From contig JALWNT010000118.1 in NCBI GenBank assembly GCA_027080995.1, forward strand, positions 1 to 64,000: a stretch of 64,000 nt of DNA, written 5' to 3'. The notes beneath the pieces are model-generated. The model made no database searches. It saw only the letters and a list, made by a program, of their open reading frames with translations, and was not told where the DNA came from. This DNA comes from Campylobacteraceae bacterium (GTDB lineage Bacteria; Campylobacterota; Campylobacteria; Campylobacterales; Sulfurovaceae). Shown here in pieces: positions 38,374 through 47,508 of this stretch. Position numbers and translations under genes: made by a program. Position 1 is the stretch's first letter; the number at the start of each line of letters is the position of its first letter.

Positions 38374-38470
38374 CTATTCCCTCTCTTCTTTCCAATTTTT
38401 ATTGAATACCTCAACGACAATTTCTCATGATTATAACACAGAGAGTTTCTTGATTTCCAAGGAAAGAGTC

Positions 38471-38860
38471 TCAAAATATACGGAAAAATTTTGCGCTATG
38501 CTCTCCTCTAAGATAAACACTTCGAAGCATAACGGGAAACGAAAGTCCGGGAATCTGCAGAGGAGGCCCCAGCTCGATTTCCCGTTCAATAGAGTGCAGA
38601 ATCTCCCGCGAAGCCCTCTTTCGAATATTCATAGAAGTCAAAGGAGTCAAGGCATCCACTCTTTTTCCGTCGAATCGAGCGATCTCATCTCCCAAAAAGA
38701 GGGAGTTCGCCCAGGCTCCTTCGATCTGTTCTTCCAAATAACGGGTCGCGCGAACGTTTTGCTCCCGTATTTTCAAAATCCCCATGACAACAATCGCAAT
38801 CAGCATTACGGACACTAGAATTTCAATCAGAGTAAAGGCGTGGCGCGGACTTTTCATCAA
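38471..38860 (-). CDS. Type II secretion pseudopilin (GspI/H-like)
   Basis: MMKSPRHAFTLIEILVSVMLIAIVVMGIL. Confidence 0.8.
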   Translation of the reverse strand: MMKSPRHAFTLIEILVSVMLIAIVVMGILKIREQNVRATRYLEEQIEGAWANSLFLGDEIARFDGKRVDALTPLTSMNIRKRASREILHSIEREIELGPPLQIPGLSFPVMLRSVYLRGEHSAKFFRIF

Positions 38861-39402
38861 TAATAATTCCCCGAATCGTGCAAATCATCACTGTCTCTTT
38901 CCCACCGTTGAACCGCCTCCTGCAGAGTTGCATAGCGCACGGTATTCCCGAAATAGGTCGGTAGGTAATAGAAAGTACCGTCCGTTTCCACAATCATCCG
39001 ATCACTGCTTCCGTCGGGATAATAGTTGTAGCGAAAACAGACAGGTTGATCGTGGAAACGTCCGAAATCGATGCGTTGAGGGTTTGAAAATTGATCGACA
39101 AGATAGGCTTTGAGTTTGTGAAGTCCCACATTCAATTTTTGAAACTTCTCTCTTCCCTCGCTGACATAGCATTCCGAGCAATCTTTGAGGCACACAAGTG
39201 TCCGGCGAGCCGGAGATGCCTCAGCGTAGAGCCCCTTGATACTTTCAATATCAAAACGTTTCGTTTTCGCTCCTCCTCCCGAAAAGGAGCGGATAAGGAC
39301 CACATAAACAAGAGAGAGCAACATCACAACAATCAAAAGCTCCAGCAGCGTAAAAGCCGTCGTCACCTTTTTTTCAGAATGAGAATCACCTATTTTTGGC
39401 AT
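38857..39402 (-). CDS. Type II secretion pseudopilin
   Basis: KKVTTAFTLLELLIVVMLLSLVYVVLI. Confidence 0.78.
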   Translation of the reverse strand: MPKIGDSHSEKKVTTAFTLLELLIVVMLLSLVYVVLIRSFSGGGAKTKRFDIESIKGLYAEASPARRTLVCLKDCSECYVSEGREKFQKLNVGLHKLKAYLVDQFSNPQRIDFGRFHDQPVCFRYNYYPDGSSDRMIVETDGTFYYLPTYFGNTVRYATLQEAVQRWERDSDDLHDSGNYY

Positions 39403-39803
39403 CGACTGTAATAGATATCGGCTCCTTCTCCTTCTCCACCCTCTTTCCGATCGGCTCCGAAGCTGATCAGATCGAAAGAGTCGCCTTTTTTGACATAGAG
39501 GAAAGGTTGACGCCATGAATCTTTGGGAAGCTTTTCGAGGTAGGGCTTGGACGAGTAGTTTGGATACTTTTCCGCATCGGGATTGTGCAGCAGAGCCTCA
39601 AGCCCCTCTTCGGTGTCCGGATAGGTTCCGTTGTCCAGTTTGAACATTTTTAATGCCTGGGAAATGCTGCTCATCTGGGTACAGACCAGATCACGTTTCG
39701 CTTTTTCTCCCGCACCGATGAGGTTCGGAGCCACAAACGCAGCCAAAATTCCCAAAATCAGGATTACCACCAATAATTCCAAGAGACTGAACGCTTTTTT
39801 CAT
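39390..39803 (-). CDS. gspG: Type II secretion major pseudopilin GspG
   Basis: MKKAFSLLELLVVILILGILAAFVAPNL; LDNGTYPDTEEGLEALL. Confidence 0.92.
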   Translation of the reverse strand: MKKAFSLLELLVVILILGILAAFVAPNLIGAGEKAKRDLVCTQMSSISQALKMFKLDNGTYPDTEEGLEALLHNPDAEKYPNYSSKPYLEKLPKDSWRQPFLYVKKGDSFDLISFGADRKEGGEGEGADIYYSRCQK

Positions 39804-39888
39804 TTTGTTAATTCACTCCTTCGTTTGTCGAGCCGTAGAACTTATGTAGCTATAATAGCACAAAGAGTGCAAACGAAAAGGGTGGAGG

Positions 39889-40803
39889 ATGGACGGAGTA
39901 AAAAAGCGCAAAGGGGTGACATTGTTGATCACTCTCTCCGTCATTGCCGCGATGTTGGCTCTAGTGGGCATTCTGATGGGGACTCTCTCTTCCGCCCGAG
40001 CCCATGCAGCTCACAATTCCGCCCTTTTGCAGGCTGATCTGTTAAGAAACGATCTCTCCCGACTGTTGGAGCGTTATCTGAAAGGTCATCCTTCGAAAGA
40101 GACACTCAGCACTATTTACTCCACACCGTTGACCCTCGCAAGCAAAGAGGGAGACTTCACTTTGACAGCGAACTGCAAGCCCTTTTACGACCGAATCCCT
40201 CTACAATGGCTTGCGGGAAACCGTGAAGATCCGAAACAGAGGCGGCGGGTTCTTCTCGCCCTTGATCTTTACCAACGTCTCACCGATGAGGCGCAGATCA
40301 AGGATCCGGATCTGTTGCTGGAGATGCTGCGGAGAACTCTTTCGGGGCGACATGAACGTTTCGGGATTTCCGACGGATTCCAAAGGAAAGAAAATCAAGG
40401 CATCGACCGACGTTCTTTTCAAAACCTGCTCGATGATTATCGATTTTCCGCGGACGATCCCAACGTCTACCGGATAGAATGGGAGCGCTATTTCCGTCTG
40501 CGGAGCCTCGGGAAAGAGACCGTGGGACTCGACAGCGAATATGTCGCTCCTGAACTCGTCGCCTATCTTTACGATCTCGACAGCAACGTAGTCAAAGAGG
40601 AGTATATTCCCGGTAAGCTGAAAGACTTTCTCAAGACCCTTGGCGAAGAGACGCGACGTTACCGATGGCTCTTTTCGCCCGCTCCCCCCAAAACCACCAT
40701 GAATTGCCGGATGAGTTACGGTTTCAGAGAGGGGAGGTATAATGTGGATTTTCTATACGTAAACCGAAGGATTGAAGATTTTGACGTTCAAGCGATCCCC
40801 TAG
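39889..40803 (+). CDS. GspK-like type II secretion component
   Basis: RKGVTLLITLSVIAAMLALVGILMG prepilin-like N-terminus, locus context. Confidence 0.6.
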   Translation: MDGVKKRKGVTLLITLSVIAAMLALVGILMGTLSSARAHAAHNSALLQADLLRNDLSRLLERYLKGHPSKETLSTIYSTPLTLASKEGDFTLTANCKPFYDRIPLQWLAGNREDPKQRRRVLLALDLYQRLTDEAQIKDPDLLLEMLRRTLSGRHERFGISDGFQRKENQGIDRRSFQNLLDDYRFSADDPNVYRIEWERYFRLRSLGKETVGLDSEYVAPELVAYLYDLDSNVVKEEYIPGKLKDFLKTLGEETRRYRWLFSPAPPKTTMNCRMSYGFREGRYNVDFLYVNRRIEDFDVQAIP

Positions 40804-41713
40804 ACGAAAGATTTGGCTCTATCCTCAGATGCCCAAGCTCTCGGTAGAGGGAGAATACGATGCCGTTTTGGGACCTCAGCTCTACCTGCTCCACCGTGTC
40901 GACTTTCCGATTCGCTTCGCCCATCAGGCGCGGAAAATCGCCCCCTCGATCATGGAAGAGTTCGGAGCCAAACCCGACTGGATCTTCGAAGCGTATCAGG
41001 AGAAGGAGAGGTGGATCTTTCTCGCCTACGATCCCCGACAGATTCTGCATCAGTTCGAGGCGGCCTCGTTGAATCCTCGCAAAGTCAAACGTCTCTTTTT
41101 CGCCCAACAATTCGCCGAACATCTCTCCCGTCCCGTCAGTCTGGGGGAGAGGGAGATTTTGACGAACGTGAGAGGGACCGTGACGGTGCTTCCGGCGGAG
41201 TTTATCGACGAAGCCGTCGATGAAGAAGAACGACTCTCCACGCTTCCCGAACCTGCGAAAAGTTTTCCTTTCCGGGCACTGGAAGAGAACCGTGCGAAAT
41301 GGAAGACTCGTGATCTCGCACTGCTCACCCTCGCGGCACTGCTCTTTGCCGGAGCCTGGATCGCCGAAGGCATCCGCGCCCATTCCGAACGGGTGCACCT
41401 GGAGAGAGAACTGCAAGAAAGCGCGCATGGCGATATGACATTGATCAGTTCCATCACTCGGCACAACATTTACGAGCGTTACGCTTTGATCGATCACAGA
41501 CAACGTAACATCCGTCAGATATTGAAACGCCTCGGCAAACTGGTAAGCAAAGAATCAAAACTCACGTCCGTGCAAATCTCTCCTGAAGGCTACAATGCCG
41601 TCTTCGATGTCAAAAGCGACAAAATTCCTGCTCTTAAGCAGTTGGCGCTCTCTTATGAATTGCATCCGATCGTTCAGGGAGATCGTCTGATCGTGAAAGG
41701 CCGATGGAAATGA
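40772..41713 (+). CDS. GspL-like type II secretion component
   Basis: Cytoplasmic domain plus a single TM segment (LALLTLAALLFAGAWIAEG), locus order. Confidence 0.5.
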   Translation: MKILTFKRSPRRKIWLYPQMPKLSVEGEYDAVLGPQLYLLHRVDFPIRFAHQARKIAPSIMEEFGAKPDWIFEAYQEKERWIFLAYDPRQILHQFEAASLNPRKVKRLFFAQQFAEHLSRPVSLGEREILTNVRGTVTVLPAEFIDEAVDEEERLSTLPEPAKSFPFRALEENRAKWKTRDLALLTLAALLFAGAWIAEGIRAHSERVHLERELQESAHGDMTLISSITRHNIYERYALIDHRQRNIRQILKRLGKLVSKESKLTSVQISPEGYNAVFDVKSDKIPALKQLALSYELHPIVQGDRLIVKGRWK

Positions 41714-42108
41714 GACCTCTACATCAGAAAATCCTCCTACTCGGACTGTTCGCTCTGCTGATGGGGGCCTGGATCTATCGGACTTCCCAGCAGAGACAGC
41801 TTGAGCGCAGTCGTGAAGAGATCGGAAAAGCCCGACAGGAGATTCGGGAAATTTCTCAGATGAAAGCCCTCTGGGACCGAAAGGATCTTGGGAAAAAACT
41901 CGATCATCTTGTCCATACTCTGCCCGAAAGCACTCTCAAACGTTATGAAAAAAAACGCCACCGTGCCGATCTGGCACTGGAACATCTTGAGGGGAAAAGG
42001 CTCAATACCTTTTTACGCGGACTCTCGGTTCTACCTATTCAGATCGTTTCACTCAGCATCGCCCGGGAGGGGAAAGTTTATCGTCTGGAGTGCCGATGCA
42101 AATGGTAA
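41704..42108 (+). CDS. GspM-like type II secretion component
   Basis: Short TM plus coiled coil, locus order. Confidence 0.45.
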   Translation: MEMRPLHQKILLLGLFALLMGAWIYRTSQQRQLERSREEIGKARQEIREISQMKALWDRKDLGKKLDHLVHTLPESTLKRYEKKRHRADLALEHLEGKRLNTFLRGLSVLPIQIVSLSIAREGKVYRLECRCKW

Positions 42109-42611
42109 AAAAAATATTCGTGATTCTTGTAGCTTTTTGGATCGCGACGATCCTCCTCGCTCCCAAGCGGGATCTCTATTTCTTCGCCCAGAAAAAACTG
42201 CAGGAATCCGAAATTCTCCTCAAAGCCGAAACGATAGAAGAGACCCCTTTCGGAGTGACACTGGAGAAGCTCCGCCTCTCTTACAACGGCCTGACTCTCG
42301 GAACATGGAAAGAGGTGCGTATTTGGTCCCTGATCTTCTACAGTGAAATCGATGCAAAAGATTTTATCCCTTCTGCGATGCTTCAGTACCTTTTCGACGG
42401 AAAGATTGGAAAGATGCGTTTGCGTTACAGCCTCCTCCATCCGAAAAGAATCACGCTCATTCTCTCCGGAACTCTCGGGACGGCAAGGGGATGGATCGAT
42501 GTGAAAAAAAGGATAATCTTTCTGCAATGGACAAAAATCGGGAAACTCGGCTCCCTGCAAAAATATATGAAACGCGACAAGAGAGGATGGTATTATGAGC
42601 GACGGTTCTAA
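42090..42611 (+). CDS. GspN-like/uncharacterised type II secretion component
   Basis: N-terminal TM, locus context. Confidence 0.4.
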   Translation: MPMQMVKKIFVILVAFWIATILLAPKRDLYFFAQKKLQESEILLKAETIEETPFGVTLEKLRLSYNGLTLGTWKEVRIWSLIFYSEIDAKDFIPSAMLQYLFDGKIGKMRLRYSLLHPKRITLILSGTLGTARGWIDVKKRIIFLQWTKIGKLGSLQKYMKRDKRGWYYERRF

Positions 42612-43431
42612 GCACAGTGCTCTTTGGTCTCTCACCCTTACGATTCTGATCGTTTTCGCTCTTGTCAAAGCTGGATGGACAGTGGTCGATTTCTTTTTTC
42701 TACCCGACAGTGAGACGGGAAGTGTTTCCCGAAGTTCCATCCGATCTCTACCCCACAATTTTCGTGTCGTCTCCAACGAAGCCCTTCCCAAACCCGCGCT
42801 CAAGAAAAAACCGAAAATCCGCGCTTCGATCCGGGATCTGAAACTGTTGGCCGTTTACCGGGGCGAGGGCCAAAGTCTCGCCGTGATCCAAAAAGCCTCC
42901 CGGGCACTCGTTGTCAGAAAGGGAGAGAGAGTCTTCGGCTATCTTTTGAACGAAATCGACGACCGTTCCGTCCTGCTTGAGCGCAACGGCAAAGAGTACC
43001 GTTTGGCGATCGAGACACCCAAAGTGGGTTCTCACGCGAAATTGATGCCCCTTTCTACACCACATGGTCCCTCCAAGCCTCCCGGAAATCCTCAGGAGAT
43101 CCGTAAAGAGGGTGAAACCCTCGTCGTCCCGAAACGTCTGCTTTCGGAATATGCCAGAAATATCGATAAAATATGGTCCAACATAGGAATCGATCCGGTA
43201 CAGAAAAACGGAAACCTTCAAGGATTTAAAGTTCGCTATATCAGACGGCGAAGTGTCTTCGCGAAACTGGGACTCAAACGGGGAGATCTCATCATCGGAA
43301 TCAACGGAGAACCGATCGAAGATTTCGGAACCGTACAGGATCTGTTTCGCGAAGCGCAGGATCTTGATTCCCTGACTTTGACGATAAAACGTGGCCAAAA
43401 AGAGATGGAATTAGACTATGAAATTCGTTAG
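42595..43431 (+). CDS. GspC-like PDZ protein
   Basis: VFAKLGLKRGDLIIGINGEPIEDFGTVQDLF. Confidence 0.75.
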   Translation: MSDGSKHSALWSLTLTILIVFALVKAGWTVVDFFFLPDSETGSVSRSSIRSLPHNFRVVSNEALPKPALKKKPKIRASIRDLKLLAVYRGEGQSLAVIQKASRALVVRKGERVFGYLLNEIDDRSVLLERNGKEYRLAIETPKVGSHAKLMPLSTPHGPSKPPGNPQEIRKEGETLVVPKRLLSEYARNIDKIWSNIGIDPVQKNGNLQGFKVRYIRRRSVFAKLGLKRGDLIIGINGEPIEDFGTVQDLFREAQDLDSLTLTIKRGQKEMELDYEIR

Positions 43432-45409
43432 ATATTTTTTGATCGTACTGCTCGTCTTTTCGCTCGGGACCGGGGCTGCCCCCTCTGCCGACGAAGGGAT
43501 CAAACTGAACATCCGAAACATGGGTATCCAACAGTTTGTAGAAATGATCGGGAAGATCACCGGCAAAAACATCCTGATCAACGGACAGTTGAAAGGAAAG
43601 ATCAACTTCATCGCCAACCGCCCTATCAAAAAGGGCTCTTTGTTCTCTTTGGCCAACTCGATCCTCGCCAGCAAAGGATACGCCCTGATCGATCACGGCG
43701 ACTTCATGGAGGTCGTCAAAGCCTCGGAAGCGGCGGGCATGGGGCTCCAAGTCGGCAAAAGCGTCAAAGGGGAGACCATGAAGACGGTCCTCTTCCCGCT
43801 CAAACACAGCAACGCCGCCGTCATTCGTGCAAAAATCAGGCCGCTTCTCAACCGCAACGCCAAAGTCCTCTCTTTCAAAGAGAACAACCTCCTCGCCGTT
43901 ACCGCCTATCCCAAAACGCTCCAATCGATCAAACAACTGATCCAGGCGATCGAAGAGTCGGGTCACCGCGGATCGATGGTCATCAAACTCAAACACGCCT
44001 CGGTCAATGACGTCTATACCAATGCTCTGAATATGTCAAAGCAGCTTTTCCCTCAGACGATCCCGGGTGAAAAAGTCGGTATTTACAAGGATCAGGCAAG
44101 CAATTCGATTATCCTGGTCGGCAAAAAGGAAAACGTCGACCAGATGGCCAAATATATCCGACAGCTGGATCGAAAAGGGGAGAGTGTCAGCCAGAAAATG
44201 TACGTTATCCCTCTGAAGAACTCCAACGTCGAGGATATGGAGAAAATTCTGGGCAAACTGATCAACCAGATGAACAATATGTCCACCCGCAGAACTCCGA
44301 CGGCCAAAGGTTCAAAAAGTATCGGCAAAGCGATGGTTGTCGCCGACGTCGAACGCAATTCCCTGATCGTGCTGGCCACGGGAGAACAATACCGCAACAT
44401 CATGCAGGTCGTCCGCCGAATCGACGTCGAAAAGCCGCAAGTCTTCATCAAAGCCCGCATCGTAGAGATCAACAGCAAACTGGCCCAGGCCATCGGAGCC
44501 AAATACGGCATCACCGGCGGCTGGCTCACCTCCCACGGACTGATCTCCGTCAACGGGAATATGGGCGGACAGGCCGTCAACTTCTCCCAGCAGCTTTTGA
44601 GCCTGATGAACAATTCAGACGGCAACTCCAGCTCGGGCTTCTCCTTCGGCGACGTCAAATCCCTCTTTGCCCTGGGGATCAACATCGATCTTCTCCAGCA
44701 GGACGGCGCCGCCCATGTCCTGAGCGAACCCTCGATTCTTTGCTCCAACAATATGGAATCCGAACTCTTCGTTGGTGAAACCCGCTCGATCCTCACCAGC
44801 TCCTCCAGCGGCGACAACAAAGACGACCTGGTCCGCAACAATTGGACCCGCGAAGATATCGGTCTGACCCTCAAAGTCAAACCCCGCCTCTCCAGCAACA
44901 ACAAAGTCGCCCTCAAGGTCGACGCCATCATCGAAGACGTCGACGACAGCAGCGGGTACAACAGCCCCACTCCGACGACAACCAAACGCACCATCACCAC
45001 CAACGCCACCGTTCGCAACGGTCAGACCGTCATCCTCGGCGGCTTGATCAAGAACCTGGCCGGGACCGCCAACAGCAAGGTGCCTTTCTTTGGAGACATT
45101 CCGATCATCGGACGCCTTTTTCAAGATACGGGCAAAGCCCAACGCAAAGTCGATCTCGTCATCTACCTGACCCCCTACATCGTCCGGCGGAGTCAGGATC
45201 TGACCCGCCTGAGAAAATTTCTCTCCGAGTTGGAATCGATCCAGAAACGCTACACCCGTTTCATCCATCAACAGTTGCAAAAAGGGGATGTCGGCTACGA
45301 CCGGGAACCGGGAGAGAACATCGTACGAGGTTCAAAATCCCACGCCGGAAAAGCCGCAGGTTCCGGGCGAGCTCCCCGTCCCTTGGACATCCTCAACTCC
45401 AGGCCCTAA
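43418..45409 (+). CDS. gspD: Type II secretion secretin GspD
   Basis: IKLNIRNMGIQQFVEMIGKITGKNILIN; VFIKARIVEINSKLAQAIG; GLIKNLAGTANSKVPFFGDIPIIGRLFQ. Confidence 0.95.
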   Translation: MKFVRYFLIVLLVFSLGTGAAPSADEGIKLNIRNMGIQQFVEMIGKITGKNILINGQLKGKINFIANRPIKKGSLFSLANSILASKGYALIDHGDFMEVVKASEAAGMGLQVGKSVKGETMKTVLFPLKHSNAAVIRAKIRPLLNRNAKVLSFKENNLLAVTAYPKTLQSIKQLIQAIEESGHRGSMVIKLKHASVNDVYTNALNMSKQLFPQTIPGEKVGIYKDQASNSIILVGKKENVDQMAKYIRQLDRKGESVSQKMYVIPLKNSNVEDMEKILGKLINQMNNMSTRRTPTAKGSKSIGKAMVVADVERNSLIVLATGEQYRNIMQVVRRIDVEKPQVFIKARIVEINSKLAQAIGAKYGITGGWLTSHGLISVNGNMGGQAVNFSQQLLSLMNNSDGNSSSGFSFGDVKSLFALGINIDLLQQDGAAHVLSEPSILCSNNMESELFVGETRSILTSSSSGDNKDDLVRNNWTREDIGLTLKVKPRLSSNNKVALKVDAIIEDVDDSSGYNSPTPTTTKRTITTNATVRNGQTVILGGLIKNLAGTANSKVPFFGDIPIIGRLFQDTGKAQRKVDLVIYLTPYIVRRSQDLTRLRKFLSELESIQKRYTRFIHQQLQKGDVGYDREPGENIVRGSKSHAGKAAGSGRAPRPLDILNSRP

Positions 45410-45410
45410 A

Positions 45411-46934
45411 ATGTCACAGACGATGAAAATTCCCCGTCTCGAAGCGTTGGATCTCGAACCTTTCTGGGACGAGACGATCGACCACAAAACAGCCCTAAAA
45501 CATCATCTTCTCTTTGCGAAATACAACGGAAAGACCATTGCGGTTCTCCATCCGGAGCATCTTCCCGAAGGCTTAAACCAGTTGGCACGGCTCCGACTCG
45601 ATTATCCGATCTATCAGGCCGATGAAGAGAGTTACGAGCGACTGAAAAACAAATTTCTCGAGCTTCAGACCGGCAGCGAATTTGAAAAGATGGAGAGTAC
45701 CTCGGAGGAGTTGATCGAAGCGGAATCCGATCTTCTCGAATTCATCCAAAACGCCCAGGATCTTCTCTCCAGCGAAGCCTCGGCACCGGTCATCAAACTC
45801 GTCAATTCCCTCTTTTTTCAAGCAATCAAAAAAGAGGCGAGCGATATCCATATCGAATCGCACGAACGCAAGGGAGAGGTGCGCCTCCGCATCGACGGTG
45901 CCCTAAAAAAACACCTTGACCTGGATCGACGGATCACCCAACTCGTCATCAACCGGATCAAAGTCATCTCCAGCCTCGACATTTCGGAAAAAAGGATCCC
46001 CCAGGACGGTCGGACCCAGGTGAGCATTTCGGGCAAGACCCTTGACGTACGGGTTTCCGTACTTCCTACCTACCACGGAGAGCGGGTGGTGATGAGGATT
46101 TTGATGCAAAGCGAGCATATTCCCAGTCTCGAAGAGCTCGGTTTCGATCGGGAAATCACCGGCGCGTTCTACCGACTGCTGGCCCACTCCCACGGAATGC
46201 TCCTGGTGACCGGTCCTACCGGTTCGGGGAAATCCACCACACTGCACGCTTTTTTGCAGTACATCAACTCCCCCGACAAAAATATCCTCACCATCGAAGA
46301 TCCGGTGGAGTACAATGCCGACAACATTAACCAGATCCAAGTCAACGAAAAGGTGGGACTCACCTTCGCCGCGGGGCTGCGCTCCATCCTGCGCCAGGAT
46401 CCAGACGTCGTAATGGTCGGGGAGATCCGCGACCACGAAACAGCCGAGATCGCCGTACAGGCTTCCCTCACCGGGCATCTGATGCTCTCGACGCTGCACA
46501 CCAACGATTCGACCTCCGCCCTGACACGCCTGAGCGATATGGGGATCGAAAAATATCTTCTCTCTTCCACACTGCTCGGCGTCCTTGCCCAGCGTCTGGC
46601 CCGGAAACTCTGTGAACACTGCAAAGCTCCTGTCCGTCTCGACGAAGCAAAATGCGAAGAGGCGGACCTCGACTGTTCACGGAGCTATTACCGGGCCGTC
46701 GGGTGCCGGGAGTGCGATTACACCGGTTACAAAGGCCGCCAGGCCGTCGGCGAACTTTTCATCCTGGACGACGATGTCAAACGCATGATGGATCAGGGAC
46801 TCAACGATCATGAGATCCGCGACCGACTGAAACGGGCGGGAATGCTCACCATCTCCGACCGTCTTCGCCGGATGATCATCGAGGGAAAAACCAGCTATGA
46901 GGAAGCCCTGCGTGTCGGCCTGATGGATGGATGA
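45411..46934 (+). CDS. gspE: Type II secretion ATPase GspE
   Basis: LVTGPTGSGKSTTLHAFL; TIEDPVEYNADNINQIQVNEKVGLTFAAGLRSILRQDPDVVMVGEIRD; LSTLHTNDS. Confidence 0.96.
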   Translation: MSQTMKIPRLEALDLEPFWDETIDHKTALKHHLLFAKYNGKTIAVLHPEHLPEGLNQLARLRLDYPIYQADEESYERLKNKFLELQTGSEFEKMESTSEELIEAESDLLEFIQNAQDLLSSEASAPVIKLVNSLFFQAIKKEASDIHIESHERKGEVRLRIDGALKKHLDLDRRITQLVINRIKVISSLDISEKRIPQDGRTQVSISGKTLDVRVSVLPTYHGERVVMRILMQSEHIPSLEELGFDREITGAFYRLLAHSHGMLLVTGPTGSGKSTTLHAFLQYINSPDKNILTIEDPVEYNADNINQIQVNEKVGLTFAAGLRSILRQDPDVVMVGEIRDHETAEIAVQASLTGHLMLSTLHTNDSTSALTRLSDMGIEKYLLSSTLLGVLAQRLARKLCEHCKAPVRLDEAKCEEADLDCSRSYYRAVGCRECDYTGYKGRQAVGELFILDDDVKRMMDQGLNDHEIRDRLKRAGMLTISDRLRRMIIEGKTSYEEALRVGLMDG

Positions 46935-47508
46935 GATGCTACGTCGCTCCGCGTTTACTCTGATCGAAGTTCTCGTCTCCATCGCACTGATTTCACTCAT
47001 CCTCCTCGGTCTCTATCGAAGCCTCGATATCCAGCGGGATTCCAACCGGCGAATCCGGGAACATCTGCAAACAGCGCTGCAAGCCAATCGCTCCGTCAAA
47101 GCTCTTTATCTCGATCTACTCGAAAGCGACGGAAACCTCACAATTCATCAGGGAGATTTCGATCGTCTCTGCATCGAAAAAACTTCCCATTCTCTCTACC
47201 AACTCTATCGTCCAAAGGTCTGCTGGCTCATTACCAAAAGGGATCGGAATCTCCTTCGGGTCGAGGGACTCGATTTTTCGCTTCCCCTCAAAGAAAATTC
47301 TACAGTTGCCGTAGATCGCGTCATGCAAGGAATGACACTCTTCGATCTTTATCGTCAAAAGGGGAAGATCCTTGTGCTTTTGCAACGTGGAAATCGCAAG
47401 CCCATCGCTTTCATGGTTCAGGGACTCGAAAAAGCAAAGATGACAAAAAAGAAAAAATCCAAGCCTAAAAAAGAGGATGCAAGCAAAAAAGGAGGAGGAA
47501 CAAAATAA
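46927..47508 (+). CDS. Pseudopilin (GspJ-like) with lysine-rich C-terminal tail
   Basis: RSAFTLIEVLVSIALISLILLGLYR; C-terminus KKKKSKPKKEDASKKGGGTK. Confidence 0.7.
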   Translation: MDEMLRRSAFTLIEVLVSIALISLILLGLYRSLDIQRDSNRRIREHLQTALQANRSVKALYLDLLESDGNLTIHQGDFDRLCIEKTSHSLYQLYRPKVCWLITKRDRNLLRVEGLDFSLPLKENSTVAVDRVMQGMTLFDLYRQKGKILVLLQRGNRKPIAFMVQGLEKAKMTKKKKSKPKKEDASKKGGGTK

